In this document: positions 6,664-12,509 of the stretch, piece by piece
Numbering within the stretch: position 1 is the stretch's first letter
Layout of the letters: each line of letters opens with the position of its first letter
NCBI GenBank assembly: GCA_937922175.1
Contig: CAKZUU010000035.1
Location: 1 to 12,509, forward strand
Direction of reading: 5' to 3'
DNA length: 12,509 nt
DNA from: an uncultured Gemmataceae bacterium
GTDB lineage: Bacteria; Planctomycetota; Planctomycetia; Gemmatales; Gemmataceae
The notes under the pieces: model-generated
Told to the model about the DNA's origin: nothing
Databases searched by the model: none
The model's input: the letters and a program-made list of their open reading frames with translations, nothing else
Made by a program: the position numbers and the translations under genes

Positions 6664-7242
6664 TCAGTCTTCGCGTTTGGCCAAGGCGAGGGTGCGAATC
6701 CGTTCGGCCAAGAGGGCGATGTCGAACGGCTTCTTGAAGGCTTCGTTGAAATGGTGGGCCGTCTTCAACGAATCGGGATCGGCTTCGTCCTCGCTCGCCA
6801 AGGCGATCATCATCGTGTTTTCGTACGCGGGATCGCGGCGGAGATTGGCGGCAATCTGCAGCGCCTCGCTGCGGCCCAACGACAGGTCGATGATGATCGT
6901 GTCGGGGTGGAAGCTTTGAGCCATGATCCCGGCCTCGAAGCCGGAGTTGGCAATTTGATACTTGTAATCTTCACTATCGGGCAACATTTCCTGAAGCCGA
7001 TCAATGAAGAGTTTCTCGGCACCAATGATGAGGATTTTGTGCCATTCTTCTTCTTCGAGTTCACCCAAAGGCATGCCGTGCTCTTTGAGGAACTTGATGA
7101 GCTGCTCGCGGGGGATGCGTCGATCCTGGCTTCCCGGGATGCGGTATCCTTTGAGTCGACCAGAATCGAACCACTTCGAGACGGTCCGCGGAGCGACTTT
7201 GCAAATCTTGGCCACCTGACCGGTGGTGAACACTTTCTTCAT
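6664..7242 (-). CDS. Regulator with excisionase/MerR-like HTH and atypical receiver-like domain
   Basis: 192 residues from ATG 7242; a GGAG lies about 10 nt upstream, and the upstream in-frame extension to 7314 is rejected because the protein begins naturally at MKKVFTTGQVAKICKV. Residues 4-50 form a helix-turn-helix of the excisionase/MerR type (TGQVAKICKVAPRTVSKWFD, then RLKGYRIPGSQDRRIPRE wing), followed by a Glu-rich linker. Residues about 68-188 look like a CheY receiver: Asp119 in TIIIDLSLG is at the phospho-acceptor position and Lys171 in FKKPF matches the conserved Lys. The acidic pair after strand 1 is replaced by Gly-Ala (ILIIGAEK, residues 74-75), and the Thr/Ser site reads Ala-Ser, so phosphorylation is doubtful. 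I associate this architecture with planctomycetes. No sensor kinase is adjacent; its target is unknown. Confidence 0.88.
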   Translation of the reverse strand: MKKVFTTGQVAKICKVAPRTVSKWFDSGRLKGYRIPGSQDRRIPREQLIKFLKEHGMPLGELEEEEWHKILIIGAEKLFIDRLQEMLPDSEDYKYQIANSGFEAGIMAQSFHPDTIIIDLSLGRSEALQIAANLRRDPAYENTMMIALASEDEADPDSLKTAHHFNEAFKKPFDIALLAERIRTLALAKRED

Positions 7243-7311
7243 GGCGGGCACTCCGGTTTGACACGCTAGCCCCAACCCACGGGCCGGGGGGGACCGGCAA
7301 CACGCGGGGTT

Positions 7312-7399
7312 CACCTACCTGTCCCGACGGCCGCTTGCGGGGGCGGCACCTGGGGGGCCTCCTTGCCAGGGGCTTCTGCCGGGGGCGATCAGGTAGGTG
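7312..7399. repeat. Perfect 10-bp inverted repeat enclosing a G/C-rich segment; likely structured leader of the HTH regulator
   Basis: CACCTACCTG (7312-7321) and CAGGTAGGTG (7390-7399) are exact reverse complements separated by 68 bp. The enclosed DNA contains further complementary blocks, such as GCCGC with GCGGC near 7331-7346 and runs of G facing C-rich stretches. On the minus strand it would sit 70-157 nt upstream of the regulator ATG, where it could fold as a closed RNA element in the leader. No known riboswitch was recognised. Confidence 0.5.
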
Positions 7400-7427
7400 C
7401 GGAACTCGTGTGGCGGCAAGTCGGGCA

Positions 7428-7441
7428 ATCGGTTAACCGAT
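7428..7441. promoter_or_regulatory. 14-bp perfect palindrome, candidate operator
   Basis: ATCGGTTAACCGAT reads the same on both strands. It is flanked by GGCGGC on the left and GCCGCC near 7461-7466 on the right, which could extend the pairing. A palindrome of this length upstream of a regulator gene is a reasonable dimeric operator, possibly for autoregulation, though this is inference. Confidence 0.35.
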
Positions 7442-7831
7442 CGCGTGCGGGTCCCGGCAAGCCGCCCCGTTGTTCCTGATCGTCACCAACTTCATCGGCC
7501 ACCGAGTCCCCGCAAGATTAGTAAAAGCTCGTACCTTAAGAACATTCCTCCGTTTGCCATCATTGCGCTCCTTGCTCACGTTGACCACTCCCGCAATGAC
7601 CCCTCTTCCCCGTCTCGTGACCACACTCCCTCTCCCCGATGTTTCTCGACTTCTCCTTCCGACCCAACGTACCCGACTCCCAACGCTTCCTCCCAATCAA
7701 TCTCTTGATCCTTTCACCTCGTTGGTCGTCCAAATTCTAATGCGAGAGGCAAGGCAGAAATGAAGCGGCCACGGGATCTCTCTTCTTCGTCACGAAGTCG
7801 CTTCCCAACCGACGTCGATGTCCCATCCTGG

Positions 7832-8329
7832 TCAGGACGGATCCCCATCGAGGACTTTGCGAAAGACGATCATATCGTCGCCCCGAGCATAATAATCGCG
7901 CAAAACGGCTTCCTGGTCGTACCCCTGCCGACCATAGAACTCGCGTGTTCGGTTGTAATGTGGCATGCCCGACGTCTCGATGAACAAGACTCTTCCACCC
8001 AAGCGGCGAATCTCGTCCTCAGTGTGCTGCAACAGTTTTCGACCGTAACCTCTTCCTTGAACCTCTTTCGCTACGACGATCCAATACAGATACCAGGTAC
8101 GGTCTGTCATCGGTGCGGGGGCAAAGTAGACAAAGCCAACCACTCCCTCCGCCGTCACGAGCGTTCGGGCGTGATGGTCAGGACACGAACCGTCGCGGAA
8201 ATAGTCCGCGAAGATCTCGCGCAAGGTCTCGATCTCGAGCGGCTTGAACATGCCGGTCGCCGCGCTGAGATGAACGAGTTTTTCCACGTCGGCCCCGGTC
8301 GTCGCTCGAATCTGAAGATGCTCATTCAC
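7832..8329 (-). CDS. GNAT-family N-acetyltransferase
   Basis: 165 residues from GTG 8329, whose GTGA overlaps the TGA stop of the upstream flavin-reductase-like gene by 4 nt, the classic coupling arrangement. A GTG at 8338 (three residues more) is the alternative. The acetyl-CoA binding motif A is clear: IVVAKEVQGRGYGRKLL with Q-x-x-G-x-G at about residues 91-96. The C-terminal half, GRVLFIETSG, HYNRTREFYGRQGYDQEAVLRDYY and DDMIVFRKVL, is typical of GNAT motif B. It would transfer acetyl from acetyl-CoA to an amino group of an unknown small molecule or protein. It is the last gene of the phenylalanine/tyrosine catabolic operon, with no gene downstream for 589 bp, so a role linked to that pathway is possible but not shown. 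Confidence 0.9.
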   Translation of the reverse strand: MNEHLQIRATTGADVEKLVHLSAATGMFKPLEIETLREIFADYFRDGSCPDHHARTLVTAEGVVGFVYFAPAPMTDRTWYLYWIVVAKEVQGRGYGRKLLQHTEDEIRRLGGRVLFIETSGMPHYNRTREFYGRQGYDQEAVLRDYYARGDDMIVFRKVLDGDPS

Positions 8330-8931
8330 GGGCGGCACATCTCGAAGAGGTCAGTGGCTCGGCAGTAATAATCGCCCCCCAACCGGGCAATCGCACGAAG
8401 CTGACGCGGATCGACCCGACCGTGCGCGTCGAGCACTCGGTCGTCGATGTGGATGTGGACGATTTCGCCGATCACGAGATTCGCGGAAATCGGACCTGAA
8501 CCGATCGGAACGATCTGACGAACCACGCCCTCCAGGTGGATCGGTGCCTCGGCGATACGGGGCGGTTTGACTCGCGCTGCCGGCACTGTCGTCAATCCCA
8601 CGAGAGCAACTTCGCTCTCATGGGGCGGCAATTCCTTGGACGACAGGTTCACCTGCTCCGCCAGCGACTCTACCGCCGCATTCAACACGAATTCGCCCAG
8701 AGATTCCAGATTTCGGAGCGTGTCCTTCTTCGTCCCATCGCGTCGCAGGGTAGGAGAGAAAACCACCACAGGGGGGTTCGCCCCGAAGGTGTTGAAGAAG
8801 CTGAACGGTGCCAAATTCACCACACCTGAAGGTGCCAGCGTGGTGACCCAAGCGATCGGGCGCGGCACAACACTACCGACCAGCGCGTGGTACACGTCCA
8901 CGACGCTGGTGTTTTGCACATCCATCTCCAT
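8326..8931 (-). CDS. Flavin-reductase-like FMN-binding split-barrel protein
   Basis: 201 residues. Start ATG 8931 has GAGGGA about 6-7 nt upstream; ATG 8925 is a weaker alternative. The N-terminal half has the family pattern: SVVPRPIAWVTTLAPSGVVN, LAPFSFFNTFGANPPVVVFS and GEFVLNAAVESLAEQVNLSS, as in the flavin reductase-like domain. The C-terminal half contains ISANLVIGEIVHIHIDDRVL and ARLGGDYYCR, also typical. Such proteins bind FMN and may act as NAD(P)H:flavin oxidoreductases, but many have no proven activity. The gene follows homogentisate dioxygenase by 24 nt and overlaps the GNAT gene by 4 nt. No oxygenase known to need reduced flavin is present in the cluster, since the hydroxylase uses pterin and both dioxygenases use iron; its role here is unexplained. 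Confidence 0.88.
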   Translation of the reverse strand: MEMDVQNTSVVDVYHALVGSVVPRPIAWVTTLAPSGVVNLAPFSFFNTFGANPPVVVFSPTLRRDGTKKDTLRNLESLGEFVLNAAVESLAEQVNLSSKELPPHESEVALVGLTTVPAARVKPPRIAEAPIHLEGVVRQIVPIGSGPISANLVIGEIVHIHIDDRVLDAHGRVDPRQLRAIARLGGDYYCRATDLFEMCRP

Positions 8932-8955
8932 CGACGATCCCTCGCTGCCGAATGA

Positions 8956-10125
8956 TTATTCCAACCAACTATAGGGATACGTCGGGTCGTCAACCTTCAG
9001 AGCGGCTTGAGTGGGGTGCAGCGGACGAAAGGTATCGACCATGACGGCCAATTCGTCTGTGTGGGTCATCGGTCGGCTCGCGATGATGGTTCCTGGATGA
9101 GGCCCGTGCGGGATGCCTCTGGGATGCAAGGTGATGGAGGCTTCTTCCACTCCTCGTCGACTTCCGAATCGACCACGGACGTAATAGAGCACCTCGTCGG
9201 CCTCGACGTTCGAATGGGCATACGGAACCTTTACCGCGTGTGGATGATAATCGAGCAGGCGCGGCGCGAAAGTGCATATGACAAATGCCTTCGTCTCGAA
9301 TGTCTGATGGATCGGCGGCGGTTGATGGATTTTGCCCGTGATCGGTTCAAAATCGTCGGCGTTGAACGTATACGGGTAAAGCATCCCGTCCCAGCCGACG
9401 ACGTCAAATGGATGACTCGCCAGCGTGTAGCGAGTCAATCGACTCCCGTCTTTGATGACGACGGTGACGTCGGTCTCACGATCAACGGTGGTGAGCTCCT
9501 TGGGGCCATGAAAGTCTCTCTCATAATACGGAGCCCCGAGGCGCAGTTGCCCGTCGGGGTTCAGGTATCGCGGCGGTATCTCAACAATGGGGCCGGATTC
9601 GATAATCAGAAGTTCCGCTCGGGCTGGATTGTCGAGCGTCATCTGGTACGTCGTGCAACGAGGGATGACGATGTAATCGAACGGTCGAAACACAAGTTTG
9701 CCAAACATCGTGTGTAACTCGCCACCGCTGCCATGCACGAAAATGACTTCGTCGGCCGTGGCGTTGCGATACAACTCGCCCTGGGGTCGCTCAGGTCGGC
9801 ATCGCCACAGGGTCACGTCCGCATTGGTCAAAAGCGGTACCCGACCGAAAATGGGATCGCCCTGACGGGGCAAGGAGAGAGTTTTCAGGTGATAGTGCCG
9901 CAAAGCTGGTTCGCTCGCGACGTCGATCTCGAGGCGACCAGCCGGCTCGACCCGACGTACACGAGTGGGGGGTCGAAGATGGTACACGATGCTGTAGGCT
10001 CGGCTGAAGCCGGCGGTGGTGACGACTTCTTCATAATAGATCCCCTCGCCAAGAAAGCCCGGCTCACAACGGTGTTCCGTATGCCGTTTCGGGGGAATCG
10101 AACCAAGTCGCAGATAAGGAGGCAT
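8956..10125 (-). CDS. hmgA: Homogentisate 1,2-dioxygenase
   Basis: 389 residues from ATG 10125, only 3 nt after the stop of the upstream hydrolase. The enzyme opens the aromatic ring of homogentisate with O2 and Fe(II) to give maleylacetoacetate. Recognised segments: TADEVIFVHGSGGELHTMFG with FRPFDYIVIPRCTTYQ in the N-terminal cupin; DVVGWDGMLYPYTFN; and the iron site PYAHSNVEADEVLYYVRG plus HPRGIPHGPHPG. By comparison with the human enzyme (His335, Glu341, His371) the ligands should be His304, Glu311 (or Glu308 or Asp310; the spacing differs by one residue) and His340. It is shorter than the human form (about 445) and fits the compact bacterial version. It lies third after the 4-hydroxyphenylpyruvate dioxygenase in reaction order within one operon, which supports the call strongly. 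Confidence 0.93.
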   Translation of the reverse strand: MPPYLRLGSIPPKRHTEHRCEPGFLGEGIYYEEVVTTAGFSRAYSIVYHLRPPTRVRRVEPAGRLEIDVASEPALRHYHLKTLSLPRQGDPIFGRVPLLTNADVTLWRCRPERPQGELYRNATADEVIFVHGSGGELHTMFGKLVFRPFDYIVIPRCTTYQMTLDNPARAELLIIESGPIVEIPPRYLNPDGQLRLGAPYYERDFHGPKELTTVDRETDVTVVIKDGSRLTRYTLASHPFDVVGWDGMLYPYTFNADDFEPITGKIHQPPPIHQTFETKAFVICTFAPRLLDYHPHAVKVPYAHSNVEADEVLYYVRGRFGSRRGVEEASITLHPRGIPHGPHPGTIIASRPMTHTDELAVMVDTFRPLHPTQAALKVDDPTYPYSWLE

Positions 10126-10128
10126 GAG

Positions 10129-10842
10129 TCACCCGGGGCGTTCGATAATCGGATTTCGCAGGACGCCAAGGCGTTCGATTTCCAACTCCACCAAGTCGCC
10201 GGGCTTCAGCCAACCACCCACTCGCTCGGGTGTCAGTTCGAGAATGCACCCCGAACCGACGGTTCCCGAGCCGATGACATCACCCGGCCGTAATTCGGTA
10301 TCGCGGCTCGCGTGAGCGAGGATTTGCGGCCAGGTCCAGTACATGTCCTGAGCGCGACCTCGGGAGAGTTCGTGACCGTTGACGCGAGCGGTCATCAAGA
10401 GATGCAACCGTCCGTTCGAGTAGCAATCGCGTAGTTGGGGCCAGGGGACGAGAGCCGGTCCCAGGGACGTCGCGAAATCCTTGCTTTTGCTGGGCCCCAA
10501 GCCGACGGCCATTTCGACTCGTTGCAGGTCCCGCGCGCTCCAATCGTTCATGATGGTGAAGCCGGCGACACAGTCCATCGCCTGATCATCGGTCGGCAAA
10601 TCTCGGGCCGCCCGGCCGATCACGCAGGCCAGTTCCAACTCGTAGTCGAGAGCGCTGCTTCCCGCCGGAGGGAACACCGGATCGCCGTCGCCGATGACGC
10701 ACGTTGGGTTGGAGAAATAGAAGACAGGGATTTGATACCATTGGGGGACCATCTCGAGCCCCCTTTGGGCGCGACAGGTTTTGACGTGTTGCTCGAAGGC
10801 GTAGAAATCACGGATCGATGCAACCGGAAAGGGAGGGGGCAT
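10129..10842 (-). CDS. Fumarylacetoacetase-family hydrolase (short FAH-type)
   Basis: 237 residues from ATG 10842. An in-frame TTG at 10890, 6 nt after the previous stop, would add 16 residues; neither has a good ribosome binding site, so the start is uncertain. The FAH fold is clear: DYELELACVIG carries the metal-binding Glu68-x-Glu70, MNDWSARDLQ the Asp100 ligand, SKSKDFATSLGP the catalytic Lys region, and PGDVIGSGTVGSGCILEL the C-terminal core. In this pathway it should cleave fumarylacetoacetate (or maleylacetoacetate) to acetoacetate plus fumarate (or maleate). It is much shorter than the canonical eukaryotic fumarylacetoacetase (about 420), closer to FAHD1-type enzymes, so substrate comes from context: it lies between the 4-hydroxyphenylpyruvate and homogentisate dioxygenases. 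No maleylacetoacetate isomerase gene accompanies it. Confidence 0.88.
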   Translation of the reverse strand: MPPPFPVASIRDFYAFEQHVKTCRAQRGLEMVPQWYQIPVFYFSNPTCVIGDGDPVFPPAGSSALDYELELACVIGRAARDLPTDDQAMDCVAGFTIMNDWSARDLQRVEMAVGLGPSKSKDFATSLGPALVPWPQLRDCYSNGRLHLLMTARVNGHELSRGRAQDMYWTWPQILAHASRDTELRPGDVIGSGTVGSGCILELTPERVGGWLKPGDLVELEIERLGVLRNPIIERPG

Positions 10843-10896
10843 GTTACAAAGGCTCTCACGGACCTCCGAAATCGGGGCACGATGGGACAAGCGTCG

Positions 10897-12000
10897 TCAC
10901 AACGTGCCACGGACCGCTTGTTCCCTTTCGATGGCCTCGAACAGGGCTTTGAAATTCCCCTTGCCGAAGCTCCGAGATCCGCGACGCTGGATCACCTCGA
11001 AAAAGAGCGTTGGCCGATCGCACACCGGCTTGGTGAAAATCTGGAGCATGTAGCCCTCGTCGTCGCGATCCACCAGAATCCCGAGATCCGCTAACGCCTC
11101 GATGTCCTCTTGAATCGCTCCGACCCGCTCAGGCAACATGTCGTAATAAGCGCGAGGCACTCGCAGGAACGAGACGTCGTTCTTCCGCATCGCACTCACG
11201 GTGTTGATGATGTCGCCTGTCAGAAGGGCGATGTGTTGGACACCGGGACCGCCGTAAAATTGCAGATACTCTTCGATCTGCGAGCGGCGGCGCCCTCGCG
11301 CCGGCTCGTTCAGCGGGAATTTGATGCGGCCAGTGGCATTTTGTACCACTTTCGACATCAACGCTGAGTACTCGGTGCTGATGTCCTTGTCGTCAAAGTG
11401 AATCAACTGTTCAAAGCCTAGAACCCTTTTGTAGAAGTCAACCCACTCGTTCATCTTTCCCTCTTCGACGTTGCCGACGATATGATCGATCGCCGCCAAC
11501 CCGACGGGATGAAATGTCGCCGGATTGTAGCGCTCGGGGTCGATCGGGAGGTAACCCGGCGCGAACACTCCATGATAATTGTCCCGATTGACAAAGCTGT
11601 GCAACGTGTCGCCATAGGTGCGAATGGTCGCGATGCGGAGAACGCCAAACTGGTCTTCGAGGATCTGTGGTTCCCGCACGCCGGCAGCCCCTCGGGACAC
11701 CGCCGTCTGATACGCTGCCTCGACATCATCGACTTCCAGGGCAATATCCTGCACGCCATCACCATGAAGGATCAACCGCTGGCTGTCCGGATGTTCCTTT
11801 CCCAGGGGCGACGCGAGGACGAAGGTGATTTCGCCTTGCCGCAATACGTAGCCCGCCTCATGGCGTACCTTCGTCTCCAGGCCCGCGTAAGCGACGACAT
11901 CGAAACCGAAAGCGTTGCGATAAAAATAAGCCGATTGCCGGGCGTTCCCGACAAAAAAACGAACGTGATCAATGCGTCGAATTTTGATGTCAGTGCTCAT
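10897..12000 (-). CDS. hpd: 4-hydroxyphenylpyruvate dioxygenase
   Basis: 367 residues. ATG 12000 is chosen because GAGGGA lies 8 nt upstream and the protein then starts MSTDIKIRRIDHVRFFVGNA, the normal beginning of the first glyoxalase-fold half; 10 extra residues upstream to 12030 overlap the hydroxylase stop and are unlikely. The enzyme converts 4-hydroxyphenylpyruvate to homogentisate with Fe(II) and O2. The iron ligands are visible in the second half: His173 (AIDHIVGNV), His256 (VQHIALLTGDI) and Glu335 (LFFEVIQRRG). Other hallmarks are DTLHSFVNRDNYHGVFAPGY, FGKGNFKALFEAIEREQ and the YYDMLPERVG segment. Length matches the family. It is 26 nt downstream of the phenylalanine hydroxylase and feeds homogentisate to the dioxygenase two genes further on. 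Confidence 0.96.
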   Translation of the reverse strand: MSTDIKIRRIDHVRFFVGNARQSAYFYRNAFGFDVVAYAGLETKVRHEAGYVLRQGEITFVLASPLGKEHPDSQRLILHGDGVQDIALEVDDVEAAYQTAVSRGAAGVREPQILEDQFGVLRIATIRTYGDTLHSFVNRDNYHGVFAPGYLPIDPERYNPATFHPVGLAAIDHIVGNVEEGKMNEWVDFYKRVLGFEQLIHFDDKDISTEYSALMSKVVQNATGRIKFPLNEPARGRRRSQIEEYLQFYGGPGVQHIALLTGDIINTVSAMRKNDVSFLRVPRAYYDMLPERVGAIQEDIEALADLGILVDRDDEGYMLQIFTKPVCDRPTLFFEVIQRRGSRSFGKGNFKALFEAIEREQAVRGTL

Positions 12001-12026
12001 TCCAGAAGTCCCTCGATAGCGTCTCA

Positions 12027-12410
12027 TCACACGGGAATGTTAAATCGCTTGACCAGTGACTCCAGTTCGCAGCGAAGAAAAGCGAACGATGGAGCAATGA
12101 ACAGTTGGTCCTGCATACGGGAGGGATCGTAATCGGTCTCGATCACCTCGTCGGTCACAAACGGTCGACGGACCACTTCCGGCGATTCGATCGAGTAAGG
12201 AATCTCGCCCGTTGAAGAAAGGATCCCCGCGCCAAAAACTTTGACTTCGCGTGCCTCTTCCATCAGTCCAAACTCGATGCTGAACCAGCTGAATCGTTTC
12301 AGGGCCAGGACCTGATCGCCTTTTTTGGTGGTCGCGACGGCTTTCCCGATCAGCGTCAACAGTTCGGCGTAATCTCGATTCATGAGCGGTGGCACATGCC
12401 CGAGGAGATC
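12027..12410 (-). CDS. phhA: Phenylalanine 4-hydroxylase, C-terminal part (interrupted at 12410)
   Basis: 127 residues of C-terminal catalytic domain are readable. They start at DLLGHVPPLMNRDYAELL, aligning with the human HELLGHVPLF segment, and continue through FSWFSIEFGLMEE, KVFGAGILSSTGEIPYS and the C-terminal FAPSFAFL-like end (IAPSFAFLRCELESLVKRF). The second iron ligand (His of LGHVP, 12396-12398) and the Glu of WFSIEFGL (12273-12275) are present. The first ligand, the His that should precede DLLGH, is replaced by Val, and everything upstream reads as unrelated sequence, so the true gene ends at the junction. The enzyme makes tyrosine from phenylalanine with a pterin cofactor. Its stop is 26 nt before 4-hydroxyphenylpyruvate dioxygenase: first gene of the operon as far as seen. 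Confidence 0.85.
   Translation of the reverse strand, partial: DLLGHVPPLMNRDYAELLTLIGKAVATTKKGDQVLALKRFSWFSIEFGLMEEAREVKVFGAGILSSTGEIPYSIESPEVVRRPFVTDEVIETDYDPSRMQDQLFIAPSFAFLRCELESLVKRFNIPV
12396..12410. other. Chimeric junction with shared microhomology
   Basis: The 12 bases CCCGAGGAGATC (12399-12410) read as Pro-Glu-Glu-Ile of PxpA on the plus strand and as Asp-Leu-Leu-Gly of phenylalanine hydroxylase on the minus strand, both at correct positions in their families. Left of it only the hydroxylase makes sense; right of it only PxpA does. Confidence 0.75.
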
Positions 12411-12509
12411 TACGCCGACGTGCTCTACCAGGTGGGGGCCCTGAGCGCTTTTCTGAAGGTGCGGGGCCTGCCCCTGCACCACATCAAGGCCCACGGGGCC
12501 CTGTACAAC
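12399..12509 (+). CDS. pxpA: Internal fragment of PxpA (5-oxoprolinase subunit A, LamB/YcsF family), apparently foreign
   Basis: Plus-strand reading gives PEEIYADVLYQVGALSAFLK, then VRGLPLHHIKAHGALYN, to the last base. This matches the central PxpA segment (YxxVLYQVGAL-x-AF and the K-x-HGALYN motif). PxpA works with PxpB and PxpC to hydrolyse 5-oxoproline. Third codon positions are G or C in 31 of 33 codons (12411-12509, hand count), against about two thirds in the adjoining hydroxylase. The codon set (CTG, CTC, GGG, GCC, AAG) and the peptide resemble Thermus-type genes (inference). It has no start, no stop and runs antisense into the hydroxylase gene. Confidence 0.75.

Larger units (their letters stand above)
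7243..7831. other. 589-bp region without a convincing gene
   Basis: It lies upstream of the HTH regulator and downstream of the catabolic operon, both on the minus strand. Next to the regulator it is very G/C-rich and holds a 10-bp inverted repeat (7312-7399), then a 14-bp palindrome (7428-7441) framed by GGCGGC/GCCGCC. About 7560-7740 is strongly pyrimidine-biased on the plus strand (around 70% C+T by hand count), so a minus-strand transcript would be purine-rich. A 13-bp palindrome CTTCGT-C-ACGAAG (7785-7797) lies some 35 bp beyond the last operon gene. Open frames here (for example 7470-7763 plus and 7433-7696 minus) have biased low-complexity translations and no good start sites. Confidence 0.5.

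Noticed and set aside
7433..7696. 87-codon minus-strand frame upstream of the HTH regulator
   Set aside because: Gly/Arg/Val-rich product of G/A-rich DNA without recognisable motifs or a good start signal.
7470..7763. 97-codon plus-strand frame in the pyrimidine-rich tract
   Set aside because: The translation is dominated by Leu, Thr, Pro and Arg as expected from C/T-rich DNA, there is no ribosome binding site, and nothing is recognisable.
9007..10293. Two long plus-strand frames (9007-9717 and 9733-10293) opposite homogentisate dioxygenase
   Set aside because: Both are antisense shadows of a gene with clear iron-site motifs; they lack recognisable domains.
12411..12494. Upstream extension of the phenylalanine hydroxylase frame to an apparent ATG at 12494
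   Set aside because: The added residues do not resemble the family, the first iron-ligand His is missing, and the plus strand of the same bases encodes recognisable PxpA sequence.
1..12509. CRISPR array, transposon ends, phage genes, tRNA or rRNA
   Set aside because: I looked for regularly spaced repeats, transposase or integrase motifs and tRNA-like cloverleafs on both strands and saw none.

Overview
The window looks like a piece of a Planctomycetota genome, most likely a metagenomic contig. The evidence is a Tat-exported DUF1501 protein, a pair of secreted trypsin/PDZ proteins, and an excisionase-type HTH plus receiver-like regulator of a kind I associate with planctomycetes. DNA is moderately GC-rich with mixed third-position codon use. 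This assignment is inference; no rRNA or tRNA gene is present.

Layout, left to right. (1) 1-152: C-terminal end of an alpha/beta-hydrolase-type esterase. (2) 153-507: long leader region with a perfect TATAAT hexamer and a perfect 8-bp hairpin. (3) 508-2728: two plus-strand genes for exported trypsin-fold/PDZ proteins. The first has an intact His-Asp-Ser triad. The second has lost the catalytic His and Ser, carries its PDZ domain inside the protease fold, and ends in a charged coiled coil. (4) 2756-4522, minus strand: a DUF1501 protein followed by a small Cys-containing membrane protein. (5) 4698-6545, plus strand: a long UbiD-family prenyl-FMN decarboxylase. (6) 6664-7242, minus strand: the HTH plus receiver-like regulator, preceded by a structured 589-bp gap with no convincing gene. 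(7) 7832-12410, minus strand: a tightly packed phenylalanine/tyrosine catabolic cluster.

The catabolic cluster reads, in transcription order: phenylalanine 4-hydroxylase (partial), 4-hydroxyphenylpyruvate dioxygenase, a short fumarylacetoacetase-family hydrolase, homogentisate 1,2-dioxygenase, a flavin-reductase-like protein and a GNAT acetyltransferase. Gaps are 26, 54 (or 6), 3 and 24 nt, then a 4-nt GTGA overlap, so it is very probably one operon. It covers Phe to Tyr, 4-hydroxyphenylpyruvate to homogentisate, ring cleavage and terminal hydrolysis. The tyrosine aminotransferase and maleylacetoacetate isomerase are not in the window.

The right end is anomalous. At 12396-12410 the hydroxylase reading frame stops making sense, exactly before its first iron-ligand His. 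From about 12399 to the last base the plus strand encodes a piece of PxpA (LamB/YcsF family, 5-oxoprolinase subunit A) with extreme G/C at third codon positions, resembling Thermus-type coding DNA. The two genes share about 12 bp at the join. The simplest reading is a chimeric contig end from a hot-spring type community rather than a biological fusion.

I see no CRISPR array, insertion sequence, phage gene or defence system. The features most worth following up are the degenerate nested-PDZ protease partner, the structured leader of the HTH regulator, and the composition of the catabolic operon.
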